Part shown: piece by piece, positions 8,975 through 18,096 of the stretch
Position numbering within the stretch: position 1 is the stretch's first letter
Layout of the letters: each line of letters begins with the position of its first letter
Assembly: GCA_947453205.1 (NCBI GenBank)
Contig: CANGFT010000006.1
Location: forward strand, 58,150 to 122,149
Reading direction: 5' to 3'
DNA: 64,000 nt
From: Beijerinckiaceae bacterium
GTDB lineage: Bacteria; Pseudomonadota; Alphaproteobacteria; Rhizobiales; Beijerinckiaceae
Program-made: the position numbers and the translations under genes
Notes under the pieces: generated by a model
The model's input: only the letters and a program-made list of their open reading frames with translations
Told to the model about the DNA's origin: nothing
Databases searched by the model: none

Positions 8975-9523
8975 TCACTCCTCGTTTGGCGCCGTAGCGC
9001 GGGAAACATCGGCGGCGCACATGGCGAGCGCGGCCTTCTCAAGGGCCTCGACGCGCGCCGTCCATCCACGCCGGAACACAAGCCATGTGCTCAGGCGCCG
9101 CAGAAAGCTCATGCGCGCCGCGCACAGATCGCGCACCAGCGCCGCATGATCCGCGGATTGCGCGGCCTTTACGCAGCGGCGCGTCATCACGCCGTCCTGT
9201 TTGAAGCCGAGCGCCCCCTGCAAGGCGCGCACAGCCGCCTTGGCGCCGGAGTTCACGGCATGATCGAAGAGCACCGCATCGACTCCCGCAGGCAATTCAT
9301 CGCCGCGCACCGCCGACCAATAGATCTTGCGATAGATCTCCACCGCCTCGGCCCGCGTCAGCGCGCGCACATCCGCCTTGGACACCGCATGCCCGCGCAC
9401 GCCTGAAAGCGTCGCGCGCGTGATGCCCATGTTCGTCGCTTCTCCGGGATCGTCGACATGATCGGAAAAACCCCCTTCCGCGCGCAGGGTCAGCGCAAGG
9501 CATTCGTCGAAATTCTGACGCAT
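8975..9523 (-). CDS. Endolysin, glycoside hydrolase family 108 type
   Basis: Peptidoglycan-degrading muramidase of the lysis module. The 182-residue product begins with the family signature ALTLRAEGGFSDHVDDPG, in which the Glu of EGG is the expected catalytic acid, followed by NMGITRATL. It continues with AVNSGAKAAVRALQGALG, a segment typical of phage lysozymes with a peptidoglycan-binding half. No signal peptide is seen, so release would depend on a holin. RcGTA of Rhodobacter keeps its lysis genes outside the structural cluster; here they are joined to it. Confidence 0.85.
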   Translation of the reverse strand: MRQNFDECLALTLRAEGGFSDHVDDPGEATNMGITRATLSGVRGHAVSKADVRALTRAEAVEIYRKIYWSAVRGDELPAGVDAVLFDHAVNSGAKAAVRALQGALGFKQDGVMTRRCVKAAQSADHAALVRDLCAARMSFLRRLSTWLVFRRGWTARVEALEKAALAMCAADVSRATAPNEE

Positions 9524-9553
9524 CCTGTTCTCCCCATGATCGAAAAAAGAACC

Positions 9554-10696
9554 TCAGGCGCCGCGCGCCATCACGGCCTGAAAGAAGGAGCCGGCCATGC
9601 TGGCGGCAACCATGCTTCCGACATCGCTGATGGCGAAAAGCTCGATGTAGTCGGTCGCGCCATTGAGATAGACGAGCGCCGACAGAACCCCCTGCCCATT
9701 GCCCGCGCCGGGAAGGCTGAGATCCGTGCCGCCCTTGATGGCCGCGCCATTCTTGTAGAGCAACGCCGCCCATTGCCCGCCGGAGGGGGCGACCTGCTTC
9801 AGCGCCGCATTGACCTGATAATAGCCCGCGACGTTGGGCTTGAAGCGGCCTGTCCCCGTGCTGTCGAAACAATTGGCGGTGTCGAATTCCTTGGTGCGGA
9901 ACATCACCTTGGTGAAGACCCCCGCCCCAACCACTTGCGCGTTGGACACATAGGCCGAGAACGCCGGTCCATTGACCGCCTGCTTGCCATTGACGGAGAT
10001 GGCGCCCGCCACATCCAGCTTCGAAACAGGCGCGCTGGCGCCGACGCCGACATTGCCTGTGGCGGGATCGACGGCGAGGGCCGTGGTCCAGGCGGCGCCA
10101 TCTGCGGAAACCTTGATGCGATAGAAATCATCGCCCATCAGCCCCGTTTCGGCCCGGCCCGACCAGTTCGACTGATAGAGCTGCGACACGCTCCTGCCGC
10201 TGGCCTCCTTGTTGAGCTTGAAGCGCAGGTCTCCCGTGCCCCCTTCCGCCGCATTCAAGGACGCAAAGAGCGCATTGTTGAGTTTCGCCGAGAGCGGATT
10301 GCCTGCATCGGAAGCCGTCCCCACGCCGAGCCTCGCGAACTGATCCGGCGCCACCTTGCCCGAGGCGATTTCGCGCCAGCCAGCGCCATCATGCGCGAGC
10401 AAGGAGAACTCATCTTCAACAAACACCCGCCAGCCCGTGCGCGGCTTCACGAACACCCAGGCGCCATCCTGCACCACCGCGATCTCATCGCCATGGCCAG
10501 CGAATCCCCCTGTCGCCGTCTTCAGCACGAGATAACGCGCGCCTTCGGCGGGCGCGCTGGCGGGGCTGCTCGCGCGGGTGATGACGCTGAGATGGGTCAG
10601 CGCGTCGAGCCGCACGAGCGCATCATTATGGGTGACGTGTTTTTGCGCCTGGGCAGCGTCCATCAAGGGCAGCCCGAGCCTTGTCGTGTCGGTCAT
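9554..10696 (-). CDS. DUF2793 fibre-like protein with a C1q-like C-terminal domain
   Basis: A 380-residue protein whose first 110 residues match the DUF2793 pattern found in alphaproteobacterial phages and GTA-linked loci (LPLMDAAQAQKHVTHNDAL and GWRVFVEDEF). A middle segment resembles tail-fibre repeats (DPATGNVGVGA), and the last about 145 residues look like a C1q/TNF-type jelly roll (GPAFSAYV, FDTANCFD, GRFKPNVAGYYQVNA, YKNG). Such domains often bind surface carbohydrates, so it may be a receptor-binding fibre for the particle (inference). It lies 21 bp after g15 on the same strand and is probably co-transcribed. Confidence 0.72.
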   Translation of the reverse strand: MTDTTRLGLPLMDAAQAQKHVTHNDALVRLDALTHLSVITRASSPASAPAEGARYLVLKTATGGFAGHGDEIAVVQDGAWVFVKPRTGWRVFVEDEFSLLAHDGAGWREIASGKVAPDQFARLGVGTASDAGNPLSAKLNNALFASLNAAEGGTGDLRFKLNKEASGRSVSQLYQSNWSGRAETGLMGDDFYRIKVSADGAAWTTALAVDPATGNVGVGASAPVSKLDVAGAISVNGKQAVNGPAFSAYVSNAQVVGAGVFTKVMFRTKEFDTANCFDSTGTGRFKPNVAGYYQVNAALKQVAPSGGQWAALLYKNGAAIKGGTDLSLPGAGNGQGVLSALVYLNGATDYIELFAISDVGSMVAASMAGSFFQAVMARGA

Positions 10697-10717
10697 GTCT
10701 GATCGCTCCGGTATGGA

Positions 10718-13700
10718 TTAGAGAACCACCTGCGCTGCGAGGCCGAAGCCGCGCCCCACCGCAGCGCTTTTCTGATAGGCGCGCAGATCGAAGGCGCCCT
10801 GCGGGCCGCCGAAGTCAGCAGCCTCGAGAGCATTGGGGTAAAGGATGCTCGGCTGGGTCAACGACAACGTGCGCACGACCGCGCCAGCACGCAGCAGGTC
10901 GATCTCATAGGCCTCGCTTTCTTCACCCACTGGAATCTCCAGGAGACCCCAGCCGTCGGCCTCGCGCCGCCCGCGTCGGATGAGCGAAAACATCACGCCA
11001 TCAGCGGTGCGACGGGCGCGCGCACGCGCCGGCGCATAGGGTGTCAGCGCCTTCGCGGTCGCCGCCGCGACAAAGGCGACGCAGGCAGGATCCGCGTGGT
11101 CGCGGTCCGCAGGCCCCACCCGCCACTGGGTCTCGACGCCAAGCCGGGACAGGCCCGCCACAAGCGGGACGATGGCGCTGTCGAGCAGCACGAATGGCGC
11201 GCCCGCCGGCAGGCTCAGTTTCGCAAGATGCGATTCGCCGCCAAGGCCCCGCAGCAGGGACGTGAGGCGATAGACGCCATCGCCCACAAGCTCCGCGCCC
11301 GCGAAACAGAAAATCTCCCATGCGCCGTCCCCGCCCCGCAGGGCGGCGGCGTTCGCGCCCCCCAGCATCTCCCGTTCCGTGACGGAGGCGAGCGCGCCGC
11401 CGCGCACCTTCACCAGGAGGGATGCGCCTCGGTCGATCCGCGCCACGGGCCCGGACGCGAAGGTGTCGACCGTCTCGCCAAGAATGGCGCAACGCGTGAT
11501 GAGCCGCTCAAGGGTGAAGCTGCCGCCAACGCCGCGCCAAAGCGCCATGGCGCCGGGCCAGGGATCAGCGAAGACGCCGATATGCTGCAACGTATTCGCA
11601 TCATCGGCCGCATAGGCGAGATCAAGCACGACGGGATAGGCTGGCCCTCCGAGGATGGGACTGGCCACAGAGGGCGCCGGGGTTAAGGCGGGCGGCGCAT
11701 CGAAGATGAGGGGATCGAAGGCGCGCGCCTCGATCAGACGATCCGCGCCATCGGTGATCCGCAGAATCCGGTGCAGCCTGCGCCCGCCATCGACTTCCAA
11801 AGTCACGGCGTCGCCGACCTCGGGCGCTATGAGGGTCGGGCGCAGGCGGAAGGTCACGGTCTCGCGGGCGGACCAAAGATCCTGAAGCCAGGAATCAGCC
11901 CGCCGCCGCGCCTCGCTGCGCTCCATCACGACCGCGACCTGCGCCTCGCTCTGGCGCCTCGACCAACCCTCGAGCCGACGCGAGAAGACGCTGGTCTGAC
12001 GATAGTCGCGCGCGCTGTCGGTGAAGGTGAGCGAGAGTTCGCTCGGCAGATCGCTTTCCTGCGCGCGCGTCAGATGCATCAGGACGCCATCGCGGTCTGG
12101 AACGAGATCGTCTTGCGTAATGTCCAGCGCATCCCTGCGGGCCCGGCTGACAAAGCGCACCGCGCCGCCGCAGATGACGGCGTCAAAGCCAAACAGGGCG
12201 CAAAGCGGTTCAACCGCCGCACGCGGCGACAGGATGCGGTCGAGGGCGAAGCCATCGACGAAGCCGTCGAGCGCATCGCTGGAGATCTGCGCCTGCGCCA
12301 CAGCGTCCCGCGCAAGCTCCATGGCGAGCCGCTCAACCGGCGCGCCCTCAAGCCGTCCGTTCAGCCAATGGCCCCGGCTCCAGTTCGCCGCATCGCTCCA
12401 TCGTGCGCTTTGCGCGGGAAAAGCCGGAAAGGGCCGCGCATCCCAGGCCCAGACATGAATGCGCGACAGATCGACCATGCGCCCGCCATAGACCTGTGAA
12501 ACAGGATTGGCGCCGTCCCCGCCGATGAGCGGATCATAGTGGCCGATCATCGCCTCAAGCGCCCGCGCCTGCATGAGGTCGTCGCGAAAGCCGCGCGAGA
12601 AGGGCGGCAAGGCGCTGGCCGAGGACTTGCCGTCGAAAAAGACATTGGGCGCATTGGCGCCCCGGTCCACCGCCGGACAGCCGATCTCCGTCAGCCAGAT
12701 CGGCTTGCCCTGCGGGACGAAGGCGGTGGGCTGCGAAAGCTCCTTGCCGCCGACGCGCTCATAATGCGCATTGGACCACCAGCTCTTCAAATCCTTGGGG
12801 CGATAGATCCAGGGCTTGCCATAGGCGCCATCGGTGATCGGCAGGCGCTGCTGGGCGGCGCGGGCCTTGTCGTCGGCGTAATGCCAGTCAAAGCCCTCAC
12901 CCGAGGTCATGCGGGCGCGCAGATAGTTCAGGTCATAGATCGACGCCGCAAGCGATGCGTCCAGATGCGCCGTCCCGTCCCGCCAGTCGGACAAGGGAAA
13001 GTAGGCGTCTATGCCGATGAAATCCACATCAGGCGAGGCCCAGAAAGGGTCGAGCGGAAAGCGCACTTCATTCCCGCCTTCGCGCACATGGGCGCCATAT
13101 TCCGTCCAGTCCGCGCCATAGGACAGCTTGACGCCGGCGCCCAGCAAACCCTTCACATCATGCGCAAGCTGCGCCAGCGCATTCACGGCGGGATAGGCTC
13201 CCGAGGCCGAGCGCACGCGCGTCAGCGACGCAAGCTCCGAGCCGAGGAGAAAGGCGTCGACGCCGCCCGCCTGCCCGCACAGATCAGCGCAATGGAGAAT
13301 GAAACGACGATAACACCAGTCCTGCGCGCCCGGCGCCGCAGGCCCGAAGAAACGGGCGACCTGCGCGCCCGCCTCCGCAAGCCCATCCGGCGATCCGCCG
13401 CGCCCTGGCGCGGGATCGCAGGTGATGCGCCCGCGCCAGGGAAAAGCAGGCTGGGCGGCGGCGCCGGACCATGGGTCCGGCAGATGATTGTCCGCAGGCA
13501 CATCCATCATCACGAAGGGGTAGAACACCACCGAGAGGCCGCGCTTCTTCAAATCCTTGATCGCGCCGATCACCGTCGCGTCAGAAGGCGTGCCGCCAAT
13601 GGCCGGCCCGCCGTCGATCTGCGACACGAGCCGGGCTGCGCTGCGCGTGAGGCCTGCGACGCTCCAGACATTGTCGACGACATCCTTCGCAGCTTTCTCG

Positions 13701-14596
13701 ACGCGCGGCGCGATGGCGCAGCTTCCACACCGCAGATCGTCGCCGAACCACGAGACCACCAGCGCGACGCTTGTCAGATTGGGGCACAGCGCCTGCAAGG
13801 CGTCGAGCGAGGCGACCCAATCGCTCACGCCAAAGAGTTGATGGCGGTTTTCAGATTCGCTCACGCCGGGCGCAGGCCGCGCCGTCACAGCGCCGACGGA
13901 ATAGCCGAACTCCGTCGCGCCGGGAATGAGGTCCACCGCACGGATCATCTGCGCAAGGCCCTCGACGGGCTTCACCACTTCAAAGGACAATTGCGGCACG
14001 CGATTGCCGAAATCGGCCAGCGGCAGGCGTTCGAAGACCACATAGGCGAGGCCGCGATAGGCGGGGGCGAAGCCGGCGCCCTCCTTCGCCACGATCAACG
14101 GATCCGGCGCCTGGTCTTCATCGCCGCGATGGACGCGCATGGAAAGCTGGACGAGGTCGATCTCCTTGCCGTCAGCCCAGACGCGCCGCACAAAGGCGAC
14201 GGGCCCTTCGCAAAGGCCGATGGCGAGATTGGCGAAATAGGAATAGGTCGTCGTCTCCTGGCCGGAGGACACGCCGCCCGAGAGCCCTCCCTTGCCGCCG
14301 CGTCCACCGCTGCGCACGGATTGCGCCTGCTCTTCGAACCGCGTCGCCCAGATGATCTGCCCGCCCACGCGCACCCGCCCGTAAACGCGCGCGATTGGCG
14401 CCCCTTCCGTCGAGGTCAGCCCCGCCAGCGTCGTCAGGCGCGGCCCTTCGCGCATGGAGGGGCTCGCCCCGAAGAGCGCGCGGTCGATCGCCGCGCCGCC
14501 GATGGCGCCGGCCATCTGGCCGACCACCGCGCCAAATCGTCCGGCGATGGCCCCGCCCAAAGCGGAGCCCGCCGTCTGCAACAAAAGCGTCGCCAT
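10718..14596 (-). CDS. GTA g15-type host-specificity / megatron tail protein (TIM-barrel domain)
   Basis: The largest protein of the cluster (1292 residues), corresponding to RcGTA g15, a tail-tip component thought to contact the recipient. The N-terminal part has phage tail-tip features. A GTA TIM-barrel-like domain lies roughly at 420-740 (DVDFIGIDAYFPLSDW, GKPIWLTEIGCPAVDRG), and a phage-tail_3-type region and beta-rich C-terminus follow. Length matches g15 proteins (about 1300). It directly follows the NlpC/P60 g14 gene, the standard GTA order. A very long open frame on the opposite strand is a GC-driven shadow. Confidence 0.93.
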   Translation of the reverse strand: MATLLLQTAGSALGGAIAGRFGAVVGQMAGAIGGAAIDRALFGASPSMREGPRLTTLAGLTSTEGAPIARVYGRVRVGGQIIWATRFEEQAQSVRSGGRGGKGGLSGGVSSGQETTTYSYFANLAIGLCEGPVAFVRRVWADGKEIDLVQLSMRVHRGDEDQAPDPLIVAKEGAGFAPAYRGLAYVVFERLPLADFGNRVPQLSFEVVKPVEGLAQMIRAVDLIPGATEFGYSVGAVTARPAPGVSESENRHQLFGVSDWVASLDALQALCPNLTSVALVVSWFGDDLRCGSCAIAPRVEKAAKDVVDNVWSVAGLTRSAARLVSQIDGGPAIGGTPSDATVIGAIKDLKKRGLSVVFYPFVMMDVPADNHLPDPWSGAAAQPAFPWRGRITCDPAPGRGGSPDGLAEAGAQVARFFGPAAPGAQDWCYRRFILHCADLCGQAGGVDAFLLGSELASLTRVRSASGAYPAVNALAQLAHDVKGLLGAGVKLSYGADWTEYGAHVREGGNEVRFPLDPFWASPDVDFIGIDAYFPLSDWRDGTAHLDASLAASIYDLNYLRARMTSGEGFDWHYADDKARAAQQRLPITDGAYGKPWIYRPKDLKSWWSNAHYERVGGKELSQPTAFVPQGKPIWLTEIGCPAVDRGANAPNVFFDGKSSASALPPFSRGFRDDLMQARALEAMIGHYDPLIGGDGANPVSQVYGGRMVDLSRIHVWAWDARPFPAFPAQSARWSDAANWSRGHWLNGRLEGAPVERLAMELARDAVAQAQISSDALDGFVDGFALDRILSPRAAVEPLCALFGFDAVICGGAVRFVSRARRDALDITQDDLVPDRDGVLMHLTRAQESDLPSELSLTFTDSARDYRQTSVFSRRLEGWSRRQSEAQVAVVMERSEARRRADSWLQDLWSARETVTFRLRPTLIAPEVGDAVTLEVDGGRRLHRILRITDGADRLIEARAFDPLIFDAPPALTPAPSVASPILGGPAYPVVLDLAYAADDANTLQHIGVFADPWPGAMALWRGVGGSFTLERLITRCAILGETVDTFASGPVARIDRGASLLVKVRGGALASVTEREMLGGANAAALRGGDGAWEIFCFAGAELVGDGVYRLTSLLRGLGGESHLAKLSLPAGAPFVLLDSAIVPLVAGLSRLGVETQWRVGPADRDHADPACVAFVAAATAKALTPYAPARARARRTADGVMFSLIRRGRREADGWGLLEIPVGEESEAYEIDLLRAGAVVRTLSLTQPSILYPNALEAADFGGPQGAFDLRAYQKSAAVGRGFGLAAQVVL

Positions 14597-14611
14597 GATG
14601 GATCCTGCGGT

Positions 14612-15055
14612 TCAATCGTTGAGGCCGGGAAAGGCGAAAGCGAAGGCGATGCGGCGGCGCCATTGCGAGCCGATATGGACCTCGCAGACGCTCGCGCCGT
14701 CATGGGCGTGGATCATCGTGTCCGGCGATGTGGCTATGCCCGCATGTTTGGCGGGCAGGCCTTCGCGCCAACGAAAGAGCAGCACATCGCCCGCCGAAAA
14801 AGCGTCAGGGCTCACCGGCGCAAAGTGCCGCGCGGCCCCCTGCGCCATGCGCTCGACGCCATCTGCCTCCGCCCAGTCGGCGGCGTAGGGGCCGGGCGCC
14901 TCCGGCTCGGGGCCGACCACCTCGCGCCAGACGCCGCGCACAAGGCCAAGGCAATCGCAGCCGACGCCGCGAAGGCTCGCCTGATGGCGATAGGGCGTGC
15001 CGATCCAGCCGCGCGCGGCGCCGATGACCGCGGCTCTCGTCAAGGCGCCGCTCAT
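14612..15055 (-). CDS. GTA g14: NlpC/P60 peptidase of the tail tip
   Basis: A 147-residue cysteine peptidase of the NlpC/P60 type that probably opens recipient peptidoglycan during DNA delivery. The catalytic Cys lies in RGVGCDCLGLVRGVW, and the His in FRWREGLPAKHAGIA, where the KHAGI motif is the usual site. Length matches g14 of RcGTA. Its start overlaps the end of g13 by 4 bp (ATGA), indicating translational coupling. Confidence 0.93.
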   Translation of the reverse strand: MSGALTRAAVIGAARGWIGTPYRHQASLRGVGCDCLGLVRGVWREVVGPEPEAPGPYAADWAEADGVERMAQGAARHFAPVSPDAFSAGDVLLFRWREGLPAKHAGIATSPDTMIHAHDGASVCEVHIGSQWRRRIAFAFAFPGLND

Positions 15056-15927
15056 TTGAACAGGCTCCCGCCGTCCATCCCCACTTCCCCGGCCTTCACA
15101 TAACCCAACATGGCGTCGTCGCCGGGCATGTGGGGGAAGCCGCGAAAGTTGAGATGGTTTGCGAATTTGGCGCGGCAGGTTTCGAAGCTCTTGTCGCAGC
15201 CGACGATGAGGGTGACGGCCTCGCCGATGTTCGGCGCCGATGCAGGCGGCGCCCAGAGGCTGACGAAAGCCGCGCCATCGCGCTCCGCATGGTCGCGGAT
15301 GACGCCAAGGCGCCGCCCCCTGAACTCGGCGGTCCCGCCGGAGAACCAGCCGCTCGCCTTGCCCGTCGCCTCAAGCCTGAACATGGAGCCGGACTCCACG
15401 CCCAGCGCCTTGCATGTCACGCGCATGGCGGCGCCCGTCAGGTCGGCCTTGCAGCGGGCGTCGCCCAGATCAGCCGAACAGAGCGTCTGATAGAGCCGAC
15501 CGCGCGTCTCATCGAAGGAATGGGCCAGCGAGCGCATCTCTGCGGTGAAGGCGTGATCGGTGCGCGTGACCTGGCCGATGGCGCCGACATCCAGAAGGAC
15601 GCGCGCCTCCGGCGCCGACCAGTCGACCAGCCAGGTCTCGATGGTCGCCCCATCATAGCGCCCGCCCGCAAGATCGGCCTCGCTGAGGGAGGCCGCCATC
15701 AAGGCGCCCGCAAGCTCCCCGCCCGCCGCCGCAAAGCCAAGGGAGGCCTCGACCTCGCTGGCTTCAAGCCCGCTGGCGGCGGCGTGGTTGAGGCCATCGA
15801 ACATGAGGTCGCGATCATGGTCGGTGAAGCCGATGCGCGTTCCCTCGCGCAGGACGAGCCGCCAGCAATGGCAAAGCGTCGTCGCGCCCGAAAGCCGCGT
15901 GGCCAGAGCGTCAGGAATGTTCCGCAT
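15052..15927 (-). CDS. GTA g13: DUF2163 tail hub protein
   Basis: A 291-residue protein matching the DUF2163 / phage BR0599 family that forms an iron-binding tail hub piece in RcGTA. Typical features are the N-terminal CHCWRLVLREGTRIGFTDHD-like segment and a Cys-rich C-terminus (VGCDKSFETCRAKFANHLNFRGFPHMPG), whose cysteines could hold a metal cluster. Order g12-g13-g14 is kept, with a 9-bp gap after g12. Confidence 0.93.
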   Translation of the reverse strand: MRNIPDALATRLSGATTLCHCWRLVLREGTRIGFTDHDRDLMFDGLNHAAASGLEASEVEASLGFAAAGGELAGALMAASLSEADLAGGRYDGATIETWLVDWSAPEARVLLDVGAIGQVTRTDHAFTAEMRSLAHSFDETRGRLYQTLCSADLGDARCKADLTGAAMRVTCKALGVESGSMFRLEATGKASGWFSGGTAEFRGRRLGVIRDHAERDGAAFVSLWAPPASAPNIGEAVTLIVGCDKSFETCRAKFANHLNFRGFPHMPGDDAMLGYVKAGEVGMDGGSLFK

Positions 15928-15936
15928 GGGAGCGCC

Positions 15937-16587
15937 TCAGGGCAGAATTTCGATGATCGGTATTTTGGGGATTTCGCCCGCGTCGAAGGCCGCGAAATCG
16001 ACCTCGAGATAATCGGTGTCGAAACGCGCGGGCACATCGAAGAGGAAGCCCGCCGTGACCACCGCGCCAGACGGGGGCGCGCGCCCCGCCCGGAAGGTGA
16101 CGAGGCCGGTTGCGGCGTCGACGTCAAAATCGCTCGTCGGGCTTTTCTCAACGCCGCTCACGCCGATGCGCACCGAGCCCGCGACCGGCTTCGTGATCTC
16201 CCGCGCATAGGGCGCGAAGGCGCCGCCATAGGTCTTCACGAGTTGAAAGACGCGCTGCGCGCCATCGCCCGTCCCGATCTTCTGGTCGAAGGCCCCCGGC
16301 GCCGCCTCCGGCGTGCAGGATTTGAAATCGGCGCGATCGCGAAACCGAAAGCCATAGAGCATGCCGCGCCGCTCCTCGAAAAAGGACACGACGGAGGCGA
16401 GAGCGCCAAGGCTCTTCACGCCATAGCCTGCGTCAAAGCGCCGACGCGAGCGCGACCAGCGGGCGTTGCGCGCCTCACGCCCCGACCCGAGCGTCACAAT
16501 CTCGGTGCGCCGCTGCGGCCCGCCCCGGCTCTTCAGGGCGATGTCGAGGGGAAAACGCACATCGTGAAAATCAGCCATCACGCCCAC
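15937..16587 (-). CDS. GTA g12: DUF2460 distal tail protein
   Basis: A 216-residue DUF2460 protein (TIGR02217 type). It starts with FHDVRFPLDIALKSRGGPQR and contains RFRDRADFKSC and FLFDVPARFDTDYLEVD, hallmarks of the RcGTA distal tail protein. It would form a ring at the tail end between the tube and the g13-g15 hub. It is 6 bp after g11. Confidence 0.94.
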   Translation of the reverse strand: MGVMADFHDVRFPLDIALKSRGGPQRRTEIVTLGSGREARNARWSRSRRRFDAGYGVKSLGALASVVSFFEERRGMLYGFRFRDRADFKSCTPEAAPGAFDQKIGTGDGAQRVFQLVKTYGGAFAPYAREITKPVAGSVRIGVSGVEKSPTSDFDVDAATGLVTFRAGRAPPSGAVVTAGFLFDVPARFDTDYLEVDFAAFDAGEIPKIPIIEILP

Positions 16588-16593
16588 TCCCGC

Positions 16594-17127
16594 TCAAAGG
16601 CCGCGCTGACCGCGCGCCACCGCACGCGCCAGCGCCGAGGTGATCTGCACTTGCGAGCGCCTGAAGCTTTCCGCATCGCTCGCGGCGATGTTCACGGTGA
16701 CGTTCACCGGCCCGCCCTGCCCGCCAGAGGCGACGCCAAGGCGCCCGTCAGGCCCGCGCGCCAGCGGCACGATGGCCTCGGCGCCGCGCTCGCCCATGAG
16801 GCCAAGGCCGCCACCGCTTGAAAAGAACGTGGGCGCCGAAACGACGCCGCCTTGCGCAAAGGGCGTCACCTGCAGGCCGCCGCCGCCGCCACCGGCGAAG
16901 GCCGAGGACACGAGCGCCGAAAGGCCCTGCTGCAGGGGTTGCAGCCCCGCGTTGAGGGCCATCTTCGAGAGGCTCGTCAACACGCCCTGCAAGGTCTTGT
17001 CGAAAGCCTGCCCGGAGGTGACGGCCTTGGCGAAGCCGTTGGTGAGCGTCGAAGCGACGCGATCAGCGGAGACATTGACCTTGTCGAGCGACGCCTGCAC
17101 ATCCCCAAGACCCAGACTGTCGACCAT
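16594..17127 (-). CDS. GTA g11: short tape-measure protein
   Basis: A 177-residue protein rich in Ala, Gly and Leu. An amphipathic N-terminal half (MVDSLGLGDVQASLDKVN) is followed by a hydrophobic Gly-rich stretch (VSSAFAGGGGGG) and FAQGGVVSAPTFFSSGGGLGLMGERGAEAIVPLARG, a pattern repeated in phage tail tape-measure and GTA g11 proteins. The tape measure sets tail length; a protein this short fits the very short GTA tail. Confidence 0.88.
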   Translation of the reverse strand: MVDSLGLGDVQASLDKVNVSADRVASTLTNGFAKAVTSGQAFDKTLQGVLTSLSKMALNAGLQPLQQGLSALVSSAFAGGGGGGLQVTPFAQGGVVSAPTFFSSGGGLGLMGERGAEAIVPLARGPDGRLGVASGGQGGPVNVTVNIAASDAESFRRSQVQITSALARAVARGQRGL

Positions 17128-17129
17128 CC

Positions 17130-17351
17130 TCAGCTCCCATCTGGAAAATCACGCATCAACTGCGCCAGCGCATCCAGTCCGGCTGGCGCCAGACCCGCCG
17201 GGGTGAAGGGCTGCATGGCGGCGGCGAGTTCGCGCGGCGTCATGGCCCAGAAGGCTTCAGAAGAAAGCCGCAGGCGGCCGAGGCCGAAAGCCATGGCCTC
17301 GCCCCAGGGAAAGGGCGCGCCCTGCGCGGCCCCGCCGCCTGCGGCTGTCAA
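17130..17351 (-). CDS. GTA g10.1: tail assembly chaperone-like small protein
   Basis: A 73-residue protein with the pattern FPWGEAMAFGLGRLRLSSEAFWAMTPREL, characteristic of the small phage tail assembly chaperone (TIGR02216/DUF2376-like) between g10 and g11 in GTA clusters. Its start overlaps the g10 stop by 4 bp. It is probably needed for tail assembly but absent from the particle. Confidence 0.86.
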   Translation of the reverse strand: MTAAGGGAAQGAPFPWGEAMAFGLGRLRLSSEAFWAMTPRELAAAMQPFTPAGLAPAGLDALAQLMRDFPDGS

Positions 17352-17674
17352 GGGCGGGTTGGAGCAGCCTCGCCGAAGGTGGCCGCCAAGAGGCGCCCCG
17401 CGACATCCACATAGCCCGGCAATCCCTCGGAATGGGCGAGGGCGGCGACTTCGTCATCGCTCAGGCTTGCGCCCGCGCCGCGAAGGCCGCAGGCGATGAT
17501 GGTCAGCAGGTCGCGCGCCCGCAAACGCCCGCCTTCAAAGCGCGCAGCCAGCGCCACAAGGTCTTCAGCGCCGAAGGCGTGCTCCAGTTCGGCGAGGGCG
17601 CCGAGCGTCAGGCAAAGACGATAGGCGCGGCCTCCAAGCCGGGCCTCGATCTCACCGCGATGCAGATTGGCCAT
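17348..17674 (-). CDS. GTA g10: gene transfer agent tail chaperone protein
   Basis: A 108-residue protein beginning MANLHRGEIEARLGGRAYRL, with LGALAELEHAFG in the middle, as in the GTA-gp10 (DUF3356) family. The ATG at 17674 was chosen over a longer in-frame start at 17806 because the first 44 residues of the longer form overlap g9 and do not resemble the family. It probably works with g10.1 as the tail assembly chaperone pair. Confidence 0.9.
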   Translation of the reverse strand: MANLHRGEIEARLGGRAYRLCLTLGALAELEHAFGAEDLVALAARFEGGRLRARDLLTIIACGLRGAGASLSDDEVAALAHSEGLPGYVDVAGRLLAATFGEAAPTRP

Positions 17675-17684
17675 GATACGCCCC

Positions 17685-18095
17685 TCAGATCGCCGTGAAG
17701 GTGAGTACGCCTGCGGACTCAAGCGCAAGTTCAAAGGTGACTTCGCTCGTATGTTCGCCGCGATAATCAAGGGCCGAGACCTGAAAGGGGCCCTGAATGA
17801 CGCCAAAGGCCGGCACGATGATCTGCCAATTCAGAATCGTCCCGTCGAAGAAGGTGCGGCGCACCAGTTCGTCGGAGGATTGATCCTTGAAGACGCCCGA
17901 ACCTGCGATGCTCGCCCGGCGCATGCCCGCGCCCGCCAGCAGCTCGCGCCAGCGGCCTGTCGATTCCGCCGAGGTGATGTCGACCGTGTCGGCGTTGAGC
18001 GCAAGGCGCTGCGTGCGCAGCCCCGCGACCGTGACGAAGGCGCCGGACCCATCGTCAATCTTCAAAAGCAGATCCCTGCCCCGTTGCGCTGTCAT
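17685..18095 (-). CDS. GTA g9: major tail tube protein (TP901-1 family)
   Basis: A 136-residue tail tube subunit. It begins MTAQRGRDLLLKIDDGSGAF and contains TVAGLRTQRL, DITSAES and a C-terminal FELALESAGVLTFTAI, the TP901-1 major tail protein pattern seen in RcGTA g9. Start at 18095 was preferred over 18377, where the added N-terminus would overlap g8 in a different frame. Hexamers of this protein would stack to form the tail. Confidence 0.93.
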   Translation of the reverse strand: MTAQRGRDLLLKIDDGSGAFVTVAGLRTQRLALNADTVDITSAESTGRWRELLAGAGMRRASIAGSGVFKDQSSDELVRRTFFDGTILNWQIIVPAFGVIQGPFQVSALDYRGEHTSEVTFELALESAGVLTFTAI

Positions 18096-18096
18096 G

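Noticed and set aside
12539..15103. Very long open frame on the plus strand opposite g13-g15
   Set aside because: It is antisense to clearly conserved GTA proteins; high GC leaves few stops, and the translation has no recognisable domain.
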